Source: Candidatus Poribacteria bacterium (lineage in GTDB: Bacteria; Poribacteria; WGA-4E; WGA-3G). From it: a DNA stretch of 37,219 nucleotides. Below, piece by piece: positions 1-7,334 of this stretch. The stretch is taken from positions 1 to 37,219 of the forward strand of contig JAJEJA010000027.1 of NCBI GenBank assembly GCA_022828145.1. The letters are read 5' to 3'. Made by a program: the position numbers and the translations under genes. Below the pieces are notes generated by a model that was given only the letters and a program-made list of their open reading frames with translations, was not told the origin of the DNA and did not search any database. The first letter of the stretch is position 1. Each line of letters starts with the position of its first letter.

Positions 1-20
1 ACCCAAATATTTTCTTTGAC

Positions 21-48
21 TTCATTAGGGACGATATGTTTATAGAAA
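21..48 (+). repeat. Dispersed palindromic repeat, truncated copy (right half)
   Basis: This copy keeps the right part of the repeat (TAGGGACGATATGTTTATAGAAA) but its left palindrome arm is degraded: CAT stands where CCCG is expected. It is the same family as the copies near 1370, 1425, 32135 and 32200. Confidence 0.7.
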
Positions 49-63
49 TACGACTTAGTTAAA

Positions 64-86
64 CCTCTTTAGTCCCGTAGGGACGA
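64..86 (+). repeat. Dispersed palindromic repeat, truncated copy (left half)
   Basis: This copy has the left flank CCTCTTTA and the intact core GTCCCGTAGGGAC, then diverges after CGATA. It lies just downstream of a copy that keeps only the right half. Confidence 0.75.
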
Positions 87-315
87 TAATTGACCCATAA
101 GGTGGTGGCAGAAAGAAGCACAATCAAGGATGAATGTGCTACAGCTCTATCAATATGTATGTTGTGAAGAGAATGGTAATGAATGATGAATGTTGCACAA
201 AGAGGCACAATCTAACAGAATGTGCTACAGTCATGGTTCTGGCAATCGCTAAATTGACGCATAAGGGGACAAAATATTTACAAAACCCCAAAAAAAGAGA
301 CATTATCAATTAGAA
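87..315. other. Non-coding region with duplicated short segments
   Basis: No convincing gene was seen. Two similar 28-bp stretches, at 117-144 and 203-230, each carry AGCACA or GGCACA, then ATGTGCT and ACAG. The first can fold as AGCACA/TGTGCT. A motif ATTGAC(C/G)CATAAGG also occurs twice, near 89 and 253. The region looks like decayed duplicated intergenic DNA. Confidence 0.4.
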
Positions 316-325
316 ATGGTATAAT
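297..325 (+). promoter_or_regulatory. Extended -10 promoter for the 386-1189 gene
   Basis: A perfect TATAAT at 320-325 is preceded by TGG (extended -10). A weak -35 (GAGACA, 297-302) lies 17 bp upstream. Confidence 0.6.
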
Positions 326-329
326 CAAG

Positions 330-345
330 GGAGACATCTGTCTCC
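330..345. promoter_or_regulatory. 16-bp inverted repeat at the predicted transcription start
   Basis: GGAGACATCTGTCTCC has 7-bp perfect arms around a TC centre. It starts four bases after the -10 box, so it covers the likely start site. It could be an operator, or a hairpin at the mRNA 5' end. Confidence 0.5.
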
Positions 346-385
346 TATAATGCTAAAGACATATCTACAAATTTGGAGAATCATA

Positions 386-1189
386 ATGCACATCGGTCTT
401 ATGGAAGGTACTATTCGCAGAGAGACTTTAGAAAAAACGCTTGATGCTGTGGTAGAACAAGAGGTATATTTCTTACAGTACCATGTTTCAAAAGATGGAA
501 CATCTACTGACAAGATTCGCCAAGCGATAGATGATAGAGGAATAAAAATCGTTGCACTTTCTGGAACATACAATATGATTGACCCGGATGTGCAAAAACG
601 GGAAACGGGTTTAGATAAATTGCGTTATGTTGCAGGACAGTGTAAACCGCTTGGGACATCAGTGATAATGTTATGTACTGGTTCACGCGACCCACACAGT
701 ATGTGGCGGGCTCATCCTGATAACAACTCAGTAGACGCATGGCATGATCTTGTTCAGTCAATGGAGAAAGCGTTAGAGATTGCTGAGGAATATGGGGTTA
801 CCTTAGCAATGGAACCGGAAGTTGCCAATGTAATTGACTCCGCAAAGAAGGCACACCGTCTACTTGATGAAATGCAATCACCTTACCTGAAGGTAGTCAT
901 GGATGGTGCAAACATATTCCATAAAGGTGAATTGCCACAGATGCGGGATATTCTTGACGAGGCATTTACGCTCTTAGGAGAAGACATTGTCCTTGCACAC
1001 GCGAAAGATTTAGATCGGGATGGTGAAGCGGGACATCTTGCTGCAGGAACAGGATTGTTGGATTACGATCAATATCTTCGGTTGCTAAAGGAGTGCGGTT
1101 ATGATGGTGCTGTTGTTCTGCATGGACTTAACGAAGAACAGGTTCCATACTGTGTAAAGTTTCTGCAGGAAAAGATTGGTGCGTTGTAG
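386..1189 (+). CDS. Sugar phosphate isomerase/epimerase-like TIM-barrel protein
   Basis: Protein of 267 aa, probably cytoplasmic, of the xylose isomerase-like TIM-barrel superfamily (AP endonuclease 2 fold). Visible family features are a barrel strand ending in the acidic pair of LAMEPE, then VVMDGANIF and VLAHAKD, which would supply Glu, Asp and His metal ligands. The C-terminal strand reads VVLHGLNEE. These enzymes isomerise or epimerise sugars or related hydroxy-ketones with a divalent metal; the substrate cannot be read here. An upstream in-frame ATG at 350 exists, but the ATG at 386 has GGAGAA five bases before it and starts the conserved part (MHIGLMEG), so 386 was chosen. The gene stands alone behind its own promoter and palindrome. 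Confidence 0.85.
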   Translation: MHIGLMEGTIRRETLEKTLDAVVEQEVYFLQYHVSKDGTSTDKIRQAIDDRGIKIVALSGTYNMIDPDVQKRETGLDKLRYVAGQCKPLGTSVIMLCTGSRDPHSMWRAHPDNNSVDAWHDLVQSMEKALEIAEEYGVTLAMEPEVANVIDSAKKAHRLLDEMQSPYLKVVMDGANIFHKGELPQMRDILDEAFTLLGEDIVLAHAKDLDRDGEAGHLAAGTGLLDYDQYLRLLKECGYDGAVVLHGLNEEQVPYCVKFLQEKIGAL

Positions 1190-1366
1190 GAATTGTCTGA
1201 ACAGGCTGCAACGAATCAGGTCGCCAGTTAATATTTAATTGGTGCTTCGCTCTACCTATAAATCAACGATGTGAATGCGCGTATGGCATTCATCGGGTGT
1301 AAAGCTAAGAAAACTTAGAAGATCTGATGTATCACTCCGAACCCTTATGGTTATGCGGGTTGTCTT
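1190..1366. other. Intergenic region
   Basis: No gene was seen. It holds a partial copy (about 1241-1260, GCTTCGCTCTACCTATA) of the second dispersed repeat family, seen more completely at 3681-3711. Confidence 0.4.
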
Positions 1367-1403
1367 CTCTTTAGTCCCGTAGGGACGATATGTTTATAGA
1401 AAA
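1367..1403 (+). repeat. Dispersed palindromic repeat, full copy
   Basis: Consensus copy: TCTCTTTA, then the palindromic core GTCCCGTAGGGAC, then GATATGTTTATAGAAAA. The core can form a GTCCC/GGGAC stem with a GTA loop. The next copy follows at a 52-bp period. Confidence 0.85.
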
Positions 1404-1416
1404 AAGTGTACCCCAC

Positions 1417-1450
1417 CTCTCTTCAGTCCCGTAGGGACGATATGTTTATA
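1417..1450 (+). repeat. Dispersed palindromic repeat overlapping the end of the PD-(D/E)XK gene
   Basis: CTCTTCA, core GTCCCGTAGGGAC, then GATATGTTTATA. Read on the minus strand, this copy encodes the last residues INISSLRD and the TGA stop of the PD-(D/E)XK gene. The sequence after TATA is coding, unlike the other copies, which continue with GAAA. Confidence 0.85.
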
Positions 1451-2235
1451 TTTTCGATGTCTACTTCCGGGATACCTGTTGCTCTTGCGATGACTTCGGT
1501 GCTTACCCCTTCGCTAATTAGTGCGCGGGCAATCGTCTCTTTTTCCCGCTGTGTTTCCCGCTGCGTTACTTCAGTTAAGGTATCTTCCCAGGACTCTTCA
1601 TCCTTAAGTATCCTACGCTCTGCAGGCGAAATATTGTCAACTTTAACCGCATCAATCACCTTTTCAAAAATCGGTGAGTTGTAGCGACTCTCGTCCATCT
1701 CTCCATCCAGAGAATCCAGTACAAGTTCCAACCACGCTTTTATACCGGTTGGTGTCTTATCGTTGAGCATACGAGGCACCACAAATACAAGCTGATGCGG
1801 ATATACATCAACTTTGCGGTTAAATTCGTTGATTGGGTTGAAATCCATGATAGCCACACTAAAGTCAATTTCGTTTTCACTATAAGGACTCGTTAAGACA
1901 ACAATAGTATAAACCGTCCGATCGAACTGGTATGCCTTGCTGCTTTTTACCTGTTCCACGAGATTGATGAGATGATAATATAGGAAACGATCATAGAAGT
2001 GGTGTTCTTTGACGTGTTGTATCTCAACCACAATACGAGATTCCAGATCCTCAGCAAACAGATCGTATTCAATATCAACCTGCCGGATGGGTTCAAGAAA
2101 TTTGTAACCGCGATGTACCTCATCGGTATGGAATTTGATACCTAAGACATCTTCGGCAAATTGACAGAAGATCTCTGGTTGGCTGAACGCTTTTTTAAAA
2201 GCAGTATCGTATCGTAAGGGAACAACTTGCGTCAT
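1423..2235 (-). CDS. PD-(D/E)XK nuclease family protein (Rpn / PDDEXK_2 transposase-like)
   Basis: Protein of 270 aa. The N-terminus (VPLRYDTAFKKAF) and the core VDIEYDLFAED...RIVVEIQ match the Rpn/PDDEXK_2 group, whose catalytic signature is an Asp followed by E-x-Q. Members are putative recombination-promoting nucleases, long labelled transposases. The C-terminus is charged and carries a helix-turn-helix-like stretch (GVSTEVIARATGIPEVDIENI). The start at 2235 has AGGAG ten bases upstream; an alternative ATG at 2256 would add seven residues and has no clear ribosome site. The gene lies 40 bp downstream of a DNA methyltransferase on the same strand. Its last eight codons and stop are made of the dispersed palindromic repeat. 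Function in this cell is not known. Confidence 0.82.
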   Translation of the reverse strand: MTQVVPLRYDTAFKKAFSQPEIFCQFAEDVLGIKFHTDEVHRGYKFLEPIRQVDIEYDLFAEDLESRIVVEIQHVKEHHFYDRFLYYHLINLVEQVKSSKAYQFDRTVYTIVVLTSPYSENEIDFSVAIMDFNPINEFNRKVDVYPHQLVFVVPRMLNDKTPTGIKAWLELVLDSLDGEMDESRYNSPIFEKVIDAVKVDNISPAERRILKDEESWEDTLTEVTQRETQREKETIARALISEGVSTEVIARATGIPEVDIENINISSLRD

Positions 2236-2275
2236 TTTGTTTGTTCTCCTTTTCATGAAATTTGCATGATCTGAA

Positions 2276-3133
2276 TTATGATTGTTGATTCAACGCCATA
2301 CCAAAAATGTCCGTTGTGTCATCAAGTCCATTATTTTCAAAAGAAATCCATTCAGCTTCTGTTTTATGAATTAAATACTTTCCTGATTCAACTCTCTTAC
2401 AAGCAAATTCATAATATGCAGGCACAATCTCAAAACCTATATAATGCCGTCCCTTCATTCTGCTGATAACAGCAACTTGTCCAGAACCTAAAAACGGATC
2501 CAATACAACATCTCCTTTCTGACTGGAATAATCAAGTATTTTTTCAATGATTTCAGCTGGCAGTTTTGTCGGGGTTTTCATAGCACCTTGCCAGTACTCT
2601 CTCTTGATTTCCCAGACATCTTCCTTGTCTTTATAGTGTGCAGATCCACCAGTTTCAGTCTTTGTATCTTTATCAAAACGGCAGTATGGGTAAAATTGTC
2701 GTTTTTTGTCGTTCTTACATAAGAAAAGGCAATGATAGTGAGACGTCACGTACTTTCGCTTGGTAACAACCCCAAACTGATATTTCCAAATGAGATGGTT
2801 GACTGTTATAAGTTTACATTCATCAATAGCAATCAAGAGGTCTTTCAGATAATTCCAACCTGAGAAAATATACATGCTCCCAGATTCTTTTAACACTCTT
2901 GTTGCTTCTGAAAGCCAATCAAGTGTAAAAGTTAAGTAGTCACTTCCCTCAATTTCATTGTAACCTTGAAGAACGCGGTCTCCTGTACGATTATAGTTGT
3001 GCCGAGTAGCTTTAAAGTCAATAGCAAAAGGTGGATCTGTTATGACAAGATCAACACATGCAGATGGCATTTCTGACATCAACGCAATGCAGTCACCTTG
3101 TTTGATTGTATTAATGTACTCAGAATGTTCCAT
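2276..3133 (-). CDS. Site-specific DNA methyltransferase, beta class (N6-adenine or N4-cytosine)
   Basis: Protein of 285 aa. Motif IV DPPF (residues 33-36) is near the N-terminus and the AdoMet-binding motif DPFLGSG is near residue 215, with a variable region between. This order defines the beta class (CcrM/HinfI-like; Pfam N6_N4_Mtase). DPPF favours adenine-N6 methylation, but N4-cytosine is possible. The enzyme transfers a methyl group from S-adenosylmethionine to a specific DNA site that cannot be deduced. It is followed on the same strand by a PD-(D/E)XK protein, so it may be an orphan methylase or half of a restriction-like pair. Base composition looks more AT-rich than in the flanking dtd gene, which could mean transfer. 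Confidence 0.88.
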   Translation of the reverse strand: MEHSEYINTIKQGDCIALMSEMPSACVDLVITDPPFAIDFKATRHNYNRTGDRVLQGYNEIEGSDYLTFTLDWLSEATRVLKESGSMYIFSGWNYLKDLLIAIDECKLITVNHLIWKYQFGVVTKRKYVTSHYHCLFLCKNDKKRQFYPYCRFDKDTKTETGGSAHYKDKEDVWEIKREYWQGAMKTPTKLPAEIIEKILDYSSQKGDVVLDPFLGSGQVAVISRMKGRHYIGFEIVPAYYEFACKRVESGKYLIHKTEAEWISFENNGLDDTTDIFGMALNQQS

Positions 3134-3171
3134 TCTATGTTTTGTGTCTTAGAGCCTTGCTCATGTTTGGT

Positions 3172-3621
3172 TCAAAACTGCTTATCGCTATCCAATAGAA
3201 TTGTAACCGGTCCATCGTTAATCAATTCCACATCCATCATGGCTTGAAAAGTACCGCCATAAGTTTCTATGTTCTGCTGTTTTAGGGCAGTGATAAACGC
3301 CTCATAAAGTGCATTTGCGACTTCAGGACGTGCAGCCTGGATAAAACTCGGACGTCTACCTTTGCGACAATCCCCATATAACGTAAATTGTGATACGACG
3401 AGTGCTGAACCACCCGTATCAAGAAGCGAACAGTTCATTTTTCCATCAGCATCCTCAAAGATACGCAAATTTGAAACCTTGTTTGCAATATAATCTATCT
3501 CTGCTTGACTATCATCATGTGCAATCCCGAGAAAAATAAGTAAACCCGCTCCAATTTCAGAAACGAGTTCACCATCTACCTTCACACTTGCTGATTTGAC
3601 ACGTTGTATAACTGCTCTCAT
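3172..3621 (-). CDS. dtd: D-aminoacyl-tRNA deacylase
   Basis: Protein of 149 aa, the normal family length. It begins MRAVIQRV and carries both active-site motifs: SQFTLYGD (from residue 77) and NDGPVT (135-140), which in dimeric DTD place the Gly-cisPro and Ser/Thr elements in the pocket. DTD hydrolyses D-amino acids (and glycine mischarged on tRNA-Ala) from tRNA, a translation quality-control step in the cytoplasm. It is the first gene of a minus-strand run with the methyltransferase 38 bp downstream, though a functional link is unlikely. Confidence 0.96.
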   Translation of the reverse strand: MRAVIQRVKSASVKVDGELVSEIGAGLLIFLGIAHDDSQAEIDYIANKVSNLRIFEDADGKMNCSLLDTGGSALVVSQFTLYGDCRKGRRPSFIQAARPEVANALYEAFITALKQQNIETYGGTFQAMMDVELINDGPVTILLDSDKQF

Positions 3622-3680
3622 ATTAAAATTTAGTGGTTTGTCAAGTGCTATTTTGTAGTTCAGGTTTCGCTTTGATTTAT

Positions 3681-3711
3681 AGGTTTCGCTTCGCTCTACC
3701 CGACCTACAAG
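3681..3711 (-). repeat. Second dispersed repeat family (GTAGGTCGGGTAGAGCG-type)
   Basis: Read on the minus strand it is CTTGTAGGTCGGGTAGAG followed by CGAAGCGAAACCT. Related copies lie at 24731-24762 and 37128-37164, with a fragment at 1241-1260. All four are intergenic. Confidence 0.6.
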
Positions 3712-3716
3712 TTTAA

Positions 3717-4670
3717 CTAAAAAAGTAATTTATTACCCTCAACTTCTTGTGCTTTTTCTCCACCTAACGTCAGACTGAAATGAAATCCTGGTTGGTTGTT
3801 AAGCCCAATTTGGAATGCCAATGATTTGGACGTTTGATAACGGAATGCCAGACCGATAATATTTGATATATGTATTCCCACATGGTGAATGACATTTGTG
3901 TAATCAGCAGTAAACCACATGTTGTCCGCAATTGCGATCTCACCTCCCAGTTGCCAAGTCAGTGGAAAAGAATCTGTCGTTCTAACGGATTTTGAAGATA
4001 AGTATACCCCAGCACCAGCATGAAATTTGAAATACTTACGAAACCTTTGAGTACCCACGCAATAGGCATTCATAGCAGCATAAGGATAACCATCAATTGG
4101 ACTATGATCAAGAAATTCCCTATCAGAATTAAGTCTGTCATCAGCTGTGAATCCTGAGAAGAAATTCCCACCAACAGATATGCTCGGAAACCCATCATTT
4201 CGTTCAGGTTTTAAGTTATACTTTAGTCCAATCATACCATCATAGACGGGTTGGTCGTAAACGCGGTCGGAAGCGAGATCAGGGTCTACAGTATCATAGA
4301 AATTGTGTACTATTTTATGCACATCACCAATAGAGACAGTCGCACCGAGATTCAAATCAAGATGATCGCTTAAGCCGTAAGTAAACCGGACAGGTAGAAG
4401 ATAGGTCTCAACTTCAAGTGAAACGTGGTGAGATTTCTCAAAACCTCCAATTACAACATCTTGGATAGGATCAGGCCGCACTCTTGAAGGAGAATGTTGA
4501 AAGAACCCGAACGAGGTGGTTGAACCCCCTTTGCCTATCGGTTCCGCTGTCTGCAGCGTCGTTAGCTGCGAAACAGGAACAGTCTGGGCAGAAAAATAAC
4601 AACTGGGCGGTGAACTTGCTAATAGTATAACGATCACTAATCCAAATAAAAAGCGAAAACTTAGGTGCAT
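3717..4670 (-). CDS. Predicted outer-membrane beta-barrel protein
   Basis: Protein of 317 aa with an N-terminal signal peptide ([17 protein letters not shown]). The rest alternates short amphipathic strands with Gly/Asn turns, e.g. [35 protein letters not shown] and [28 protein letters not shown], as expected of an outer-membrane barrel. The Cys in PPSC might be a poor lipobox. No enzyme motif is present. The ATG at 4670 was preferred to the one at 4688 because GGAGGA lies seven bases before it. It is the last gene of a minus-strand run with the FN3 lipoprotein (54 bp upstream) and a small membrane protein, suggesting a shared envelope role. Exact function not recognised. Confidence 0.7.
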   Translation of the reverse strand: MHLSFRFLFGLVIVILLASSPPSCYFSAQTVPVSQLTTLQTAEPIGKGGSTTSFGFFQHSPSRVRPDPIQDVVIGGFEKSHHVSLEVETYLLPVRFTYGLSDHLDLNLGATVSIGDVHKIVHNFYDTVDPDLASDRVYDQPVYDGMIGLKYNLKPERNDGFPSISVGGNFFSGFTADDRLNSDREFLDHSPIDGYPYAAMNAYCVGTQRFRKYFKFHAGAGVYLSSKSVRTTDSFPLTWQLGGEIAIADNMWFTADYTNVIHHVGIHISNIIGLAFRYQTSKSLAFQIGLNNQPGFHFSLTLGGEKAQEVEGNKLLF

Positions 4671-4724
4671 TTTATATCCTCCACACATCCTCTTTATTAA
4701 TCTAATCTCACGAAGCTATAAATA

Positions 4725-5867
4725 CTATTCTGCCATTACCATCTCACTATGGTCGCGTTTTCCATCAGGCCGAGGCGTATTGTCATACGCAGTAATATAA
4801 TAGGTGCGAACAAGTTCCTCACCTCCTGGCGGTGGGTCTTCGCCAGGGAAAGTGATTTCCGTTTCATAACGGTTCGCTGTTCCACGGACGAACAAATTAC
4901 CCTCTGCATCTTCGGTGAAAATTTGGTACCCTGCAAGGTCTGGCTCTGTATTGGCAGTCCAAGAAATCGTAGCATCATACTTGTTGTTAAACAGTGAACG
5001 GGGAATATATACTGCCCTAACATTTGATGGAGGGGCAGGAGGCAGATTAGGGGATGTCGCAGAAATAGTGGTAATGCCTTCAACACCAAATATATCCACA
5101 GCAGCAACACGATATATCTTTGTTATACCATCCTCCTGGAAATTTTCGTCAGCGTACCCTTTATCAATGACACCCTGCTCATCTCGTTCTATTTCAGCGA
5201 TCTGTCTAAAGACAGGATACTCAGTATTTCCATCATCTATTGCAGCGTATACACGGAAAGTAGCAAAATCATTAGGAAATTCGTAGTCGCTCCAAAATAG
5301 ATGCACAGCAAGGTCTACCGGATCACCAAGTGTAACAACGGGGACAGGTGGGGCAATACTCGGCTTTACAGTGACTGTCTGCCAGTGTCGGAAAGGTTCT
5401 TGATTCGGGTCCGGAGGATTAGTCGGATCAGGGGTTTCAACATCGTTAGTGTCAATATATGAGATACGATACTCGTATGCAAGTGGTCGTCCGAACTCAT
5501 CAAGACGGTCATTTTCTATGTTATCTGTGTCAATAAACTCGTTAGCTGGGGCATCCACCGTAGCAATTAACACAAACGGTTCATCTGAGTTGCTTCTTGA
5601 ACGCCTATATATCTTATATGCCTTTATTCCCTCTTGTTCCGTATCTATCCAAGTTACTCTAACCTCTCTATCCCCCGCATAAAGTTCCAATTCAGGTGCA
5701 CCTGCTGTTTTCAAGTTATCAGCATCCAATGGATTGGCAAAGTCTTCACTATTGGTACAACCAGCAAATACAGCAACAATAAAAAAAATAGGAAAGTATA
5801 TCAGTGATGCAGTTTTCAGAGTCAAGTTTTGAGATAGTGTTTGAGCAATAGTACGGCGTGAATTCAT
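4725..5867 (-). CDS. Secreted lipoprotein with fibronectin type III-like domains
   Basis: Protein of 380 aa. A hydrophobic signal ends in the lipobox FAGC (Cys37), so it should be lipid-anchored in the envelope. Two or three FN3-like domains follow: PELELYAGDREVRVTWIDTE...AYKIYRRS, then PVVTLGDPVDLAVHLFWSDYE...FRVYAA, and PPSNVRAVYIP...ATISWTANTEPDLAGYQIF. FN3 domains usually bind proteins or polysaccharide or act as spacers; no catalytic domain is present. The start at 5867 has a GAGGAT site; an upstream ATG at 5888 is possible. It lies between a small membrane protein and a barrel protein on the same strand, so the three may form one surface assembly. Confidence 0.8.
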   Translation of the reverse strand: MNSRRTIAQTLSQNLTLKTASLIYFPIFFIVAVFAGCTNSEDFANPLDADNLKTAGAPELELYAGDREVRVTWIDTEQEGIKAYKIYRRSRSNSDEPFVLIATVDAPANEFIDTDNIENDRLDEFGRPLAYEYRISYIDTNDVETPDPTNPPDPNQEPFRHWQTVTVKPSIAPPVPVVTLGDPVDLAVHLFWSDYEFPNDFATFRVYAAIDDGNTEYPVFRQIAEIERDEQGVIDKGYADENFQEDGITKIYRVAAVDIFGVEGITTISATSPNLPPAPPSNVRAVYIPRSLFNNKYDATISWTANTEPDLAGYQIFTEDAEGNLFVRGTANRYETEITFPGEDPPPGGEELVRTYYITAYDNTPRPDGKRDHSEMVMAE

Positions 5868-5935
5868 CCTAATATCCTCTTTAAACATTATGGCCTCTTT
5901 GAAAATCTCTCGTAATATTCATATATTTGATTCAC

Positions 5936-6529
5936 CTAAAAACGGAACGTGAACTTTAGGTCTGTTCTCTGCTCTTCACCGTCATAAGAAATGGCATAAG
6001 AGGGATACAAACCAATACCCTTTGCATATTGAGAAGGTGAATGGGGAAAAGATGTGTTTAAGTGTGCCATTAAATATGAAAGGCTTGAAGAACTAAAGGT
6101 ATTCTGCCTGATTCTTCCTGACAAGGTGTTCATATCTTGTTGTGGTATAGACTCCGTGTCTATTGAACTCTCGCTTATTTGGTCAAGAATAGATATGACC
6201 ACGGCGAGTCCGATAAATCCATATCCTGCGCGCGACATTGATACACTGGCATTTTTGTAAGCCACAACATCGCTCTTTTGACTCTGAATATCGGATTGGA
6301 TAACAGCAGAGAGGTAGTCTTCATACCTGTCTTCTGCGGAGGCATTTAGGAACGTGCTACCTACTTGTAAACCTAATCCCGATACAAGCAGTGTGATTGC
6401 AAAAGTTCGATTACCTTTACCCGCATCAGCAGGTTGGATACTCGTAATTAGTATAAAGATACAACATAATAGCAGTGCAAGCGGTTTCTGATATGAAAAA
6501 TGATGTCTCATGCGTCTTCTATTCCCCAT
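5936..6529 (-). CDS. Hypothetical membrane/envelope protein
   Basis: Protein of up to 197 aa; family not recognised. It has an N-terminal signal or anchor (ALLLCCIFILITSIQPADAG), hydrophobic stretches (AITLLVSGLGLQVGSTFL and GYGFIGLAVVISIL), and ends DLKFTFRF, a terminal aromatic strand like those of outer-membrane proteins. The short hydrophilic part between the two hydrophobic stretches contains Asp, Glu and Ser. The start is uncertain: ATGs at 6529 and 6511 are both possible and neither has a strong ribosome site. The FN3 lipoprotein follows 68 bp downstream on the same strand. Confidence 0.6.
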   Translation of the reverse strand: MGNRRRMRHHFSYQKPLALLLCCIFILITSIQPADAGKGNRTFAITLLVSGLGLQVGSTFLNASAEDRYEDYLSAVIQSDIQSQKSDVVAYKNASVSMSRAGYGFIGLAVVISILDQISESSIDTESIPQQDMNTLSGRIRQNTFSSSSLSYLMAHLNTSFPHSPSQYAKGIGLYPSYAISYDGEEQRTDLKFTFRF

Positions 6530-6566
6530 GAATTACACTAAGGTGAATTTTGAAAAAAATACACTC

Positions 6567-6893
6567 TCATCCTCGGCACTTCTCCAAATCATCATATACA
6601 ATACGGGCGATTTCAGGGCCAATCTTTTGAAGTTTTTCTTCCAACCCCGCTTCTTGGATAGGGACAGTAGCAACAAATGCACCTTTGTGTAGGTCAATGG
6701 GGAAGCCGTTTTCTTGTTCAACACCGTCCCGGGCGTACCGAACCCGTGCTCCGGAGAGCGGTCCATCGTCCTCATAATAATAGAGTTCCACCCGCAGGAG
6801 CTCAATAGAATCAGGACCTGGTATTCGTCCAGCGAGGTCAAGCGTTTTAATCCTAAGAGGTATCTTATTAACGTTGTCAACGATATGTTTCAT
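6567..6893 (-). CDS. Small hypothetical protein, second gene of a two-gene unit
   Basis: Protein of 108 aa, soluble, with no signal peptide; family not recognised. It has a central beta-rich part (IELLRVELYYYEDDGPLSGARVRYARDG) and a helical, acidic C-terminus (LEEKLQKIGPEIARIVYDDLEK). The start at 6893 is supported by AAGGAGATATA eight bases upstream. It begins 14 bp after the stop of a 42-aa ORF on the same strand, and the ribosome site directly follows that stop, so the two are probably co-transcribed and possibly coupled. Size and layout would suit the antitoxin or immunity partner of a small toxin, but that is inference only. Confidence 0.65.
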   Translation of the reverse strand: MKHIVDNVNKIPLRIKTLDLAGRIPGPDSIELLRVELYYYEDDGPLSGARVRYARDGVEQENGFPIDLHKGAFVATVPIQEAGLEEKLQKIGPEIARIVYDDLEKCRG

Positions 6894-6907
6894 GAGTATA
6901 TCTCCTT

Positions 6908-7036
6908 TCATTCAGAAAGTGCCAGCTCCGGATAAACATCAAAACTGTTCTTTACACAAGTTGCAGGAATAATTTCGTGTGGATCGTTGAGATACCAATA
7001 AGTGTTAATGCCTGCCCCTCGATAGAATATCGCCAT
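6908..7036 (-). CDS. Short ORF (42 aa), first gene of a two-gene unit, possibly a decayed toxin
   Basis: ATG at 7036 with AGGGA five bases upstream; 42 codons, then TGA at 6908. The product starts MAIFYRGAGINTYWYLND and ends SFDVYPELALSE. The FYRGAGxxTYW start recalls, from memory only, the N-terminus of larger ADP-ribosyltransferase-like proteins. If so, this copy has lost its middle and is a remnant. It could also be a genuine small gene. Support comes from the spacing: its stop is immediately followed by the ribosome site of the 108-aa gene. Confidence 0.5.
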   Translation of the reverse strand: MAIFYRGAGINTYWYLNDPHEIIPATCVKNSFDVYPELALSE

Positions 7037-7085
7037 AAGTCCCTTTTTTATCCTTCTCCTTTTTCCAATGTATATATATATATTA

Positions 7086-7115
7086 AGTTTACATCTTGTT
7101 GGGTGTAAAAGTCAA
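7086..7115 (-). promoter_or_regulatory. Candidate sigma-70 promoter for the 7036-6567 unit
   Basis: On the minus strand, TTGACT (7110-7115), an 18-bp spacer, then TAAACT (7086-7091). A second TTGACTTTT lies 12 bp further upstream. The leader holds a TA repeat (about 7071-7084). Confidence 0.4.
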
Positions 7116-7334
7116 GCGAAAAGTCAACTTCCTTGCTAAATAGTATACACCATTTCATAAAAATGCGTAAGTTCTGATTGTGCTTTTTTCTAATACATTC
7201 ATCAAGGCAACTCAGGTTAGATATCTTATCGTGTTTGCGGATAAATGTGATGATAAAAACTGTAAAAAATGCTATAATTGCTTACGTGGTAATTGTCCGT
7301 TCATAGTTATTTTGATTTCTGTTGAGGTACTATT
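7116..7334. other. AT-rich divergent intergenic region
   Basis: No gene was seen. It separates the minus-strand two-gene unit from the plus-strand hydrolase operon and holds the plus-strand promoter at 7270-7278. Confidence 0.5.
7270..7278 (+). promoter_or_regulatory. Extended -10 promoter of the hydrolase operon
   Basis: TGC directly followed by TATAAT (7273-7278). No good -35 is seen, as is common for extended -10 promoters. The hydrolase start lies 57 bp downstream. Confidence 0.5.

Noticed and set aside
1367..1450. Two direct repeats at a 52-bp period as the start of a CRISPR array
   Set aside because: Only two copies here, one inside a gene end; other copies are scattered and in both orientations, and no cas gene is present.
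1406..1684. Plus-strand open frame over the end of the PD-(D/E)XK gene
   Set aside because: It is antisense to a recognised gene and has no family features; it also begins inside the repeat.
1423..3133. A complete insertion sequence carrying the nuclease and methyltransferase
   Set aside because: Repeats are found only at one end; no matching terminal repeat or target duplication is seen upstream of the nuclease or methyltransferase.
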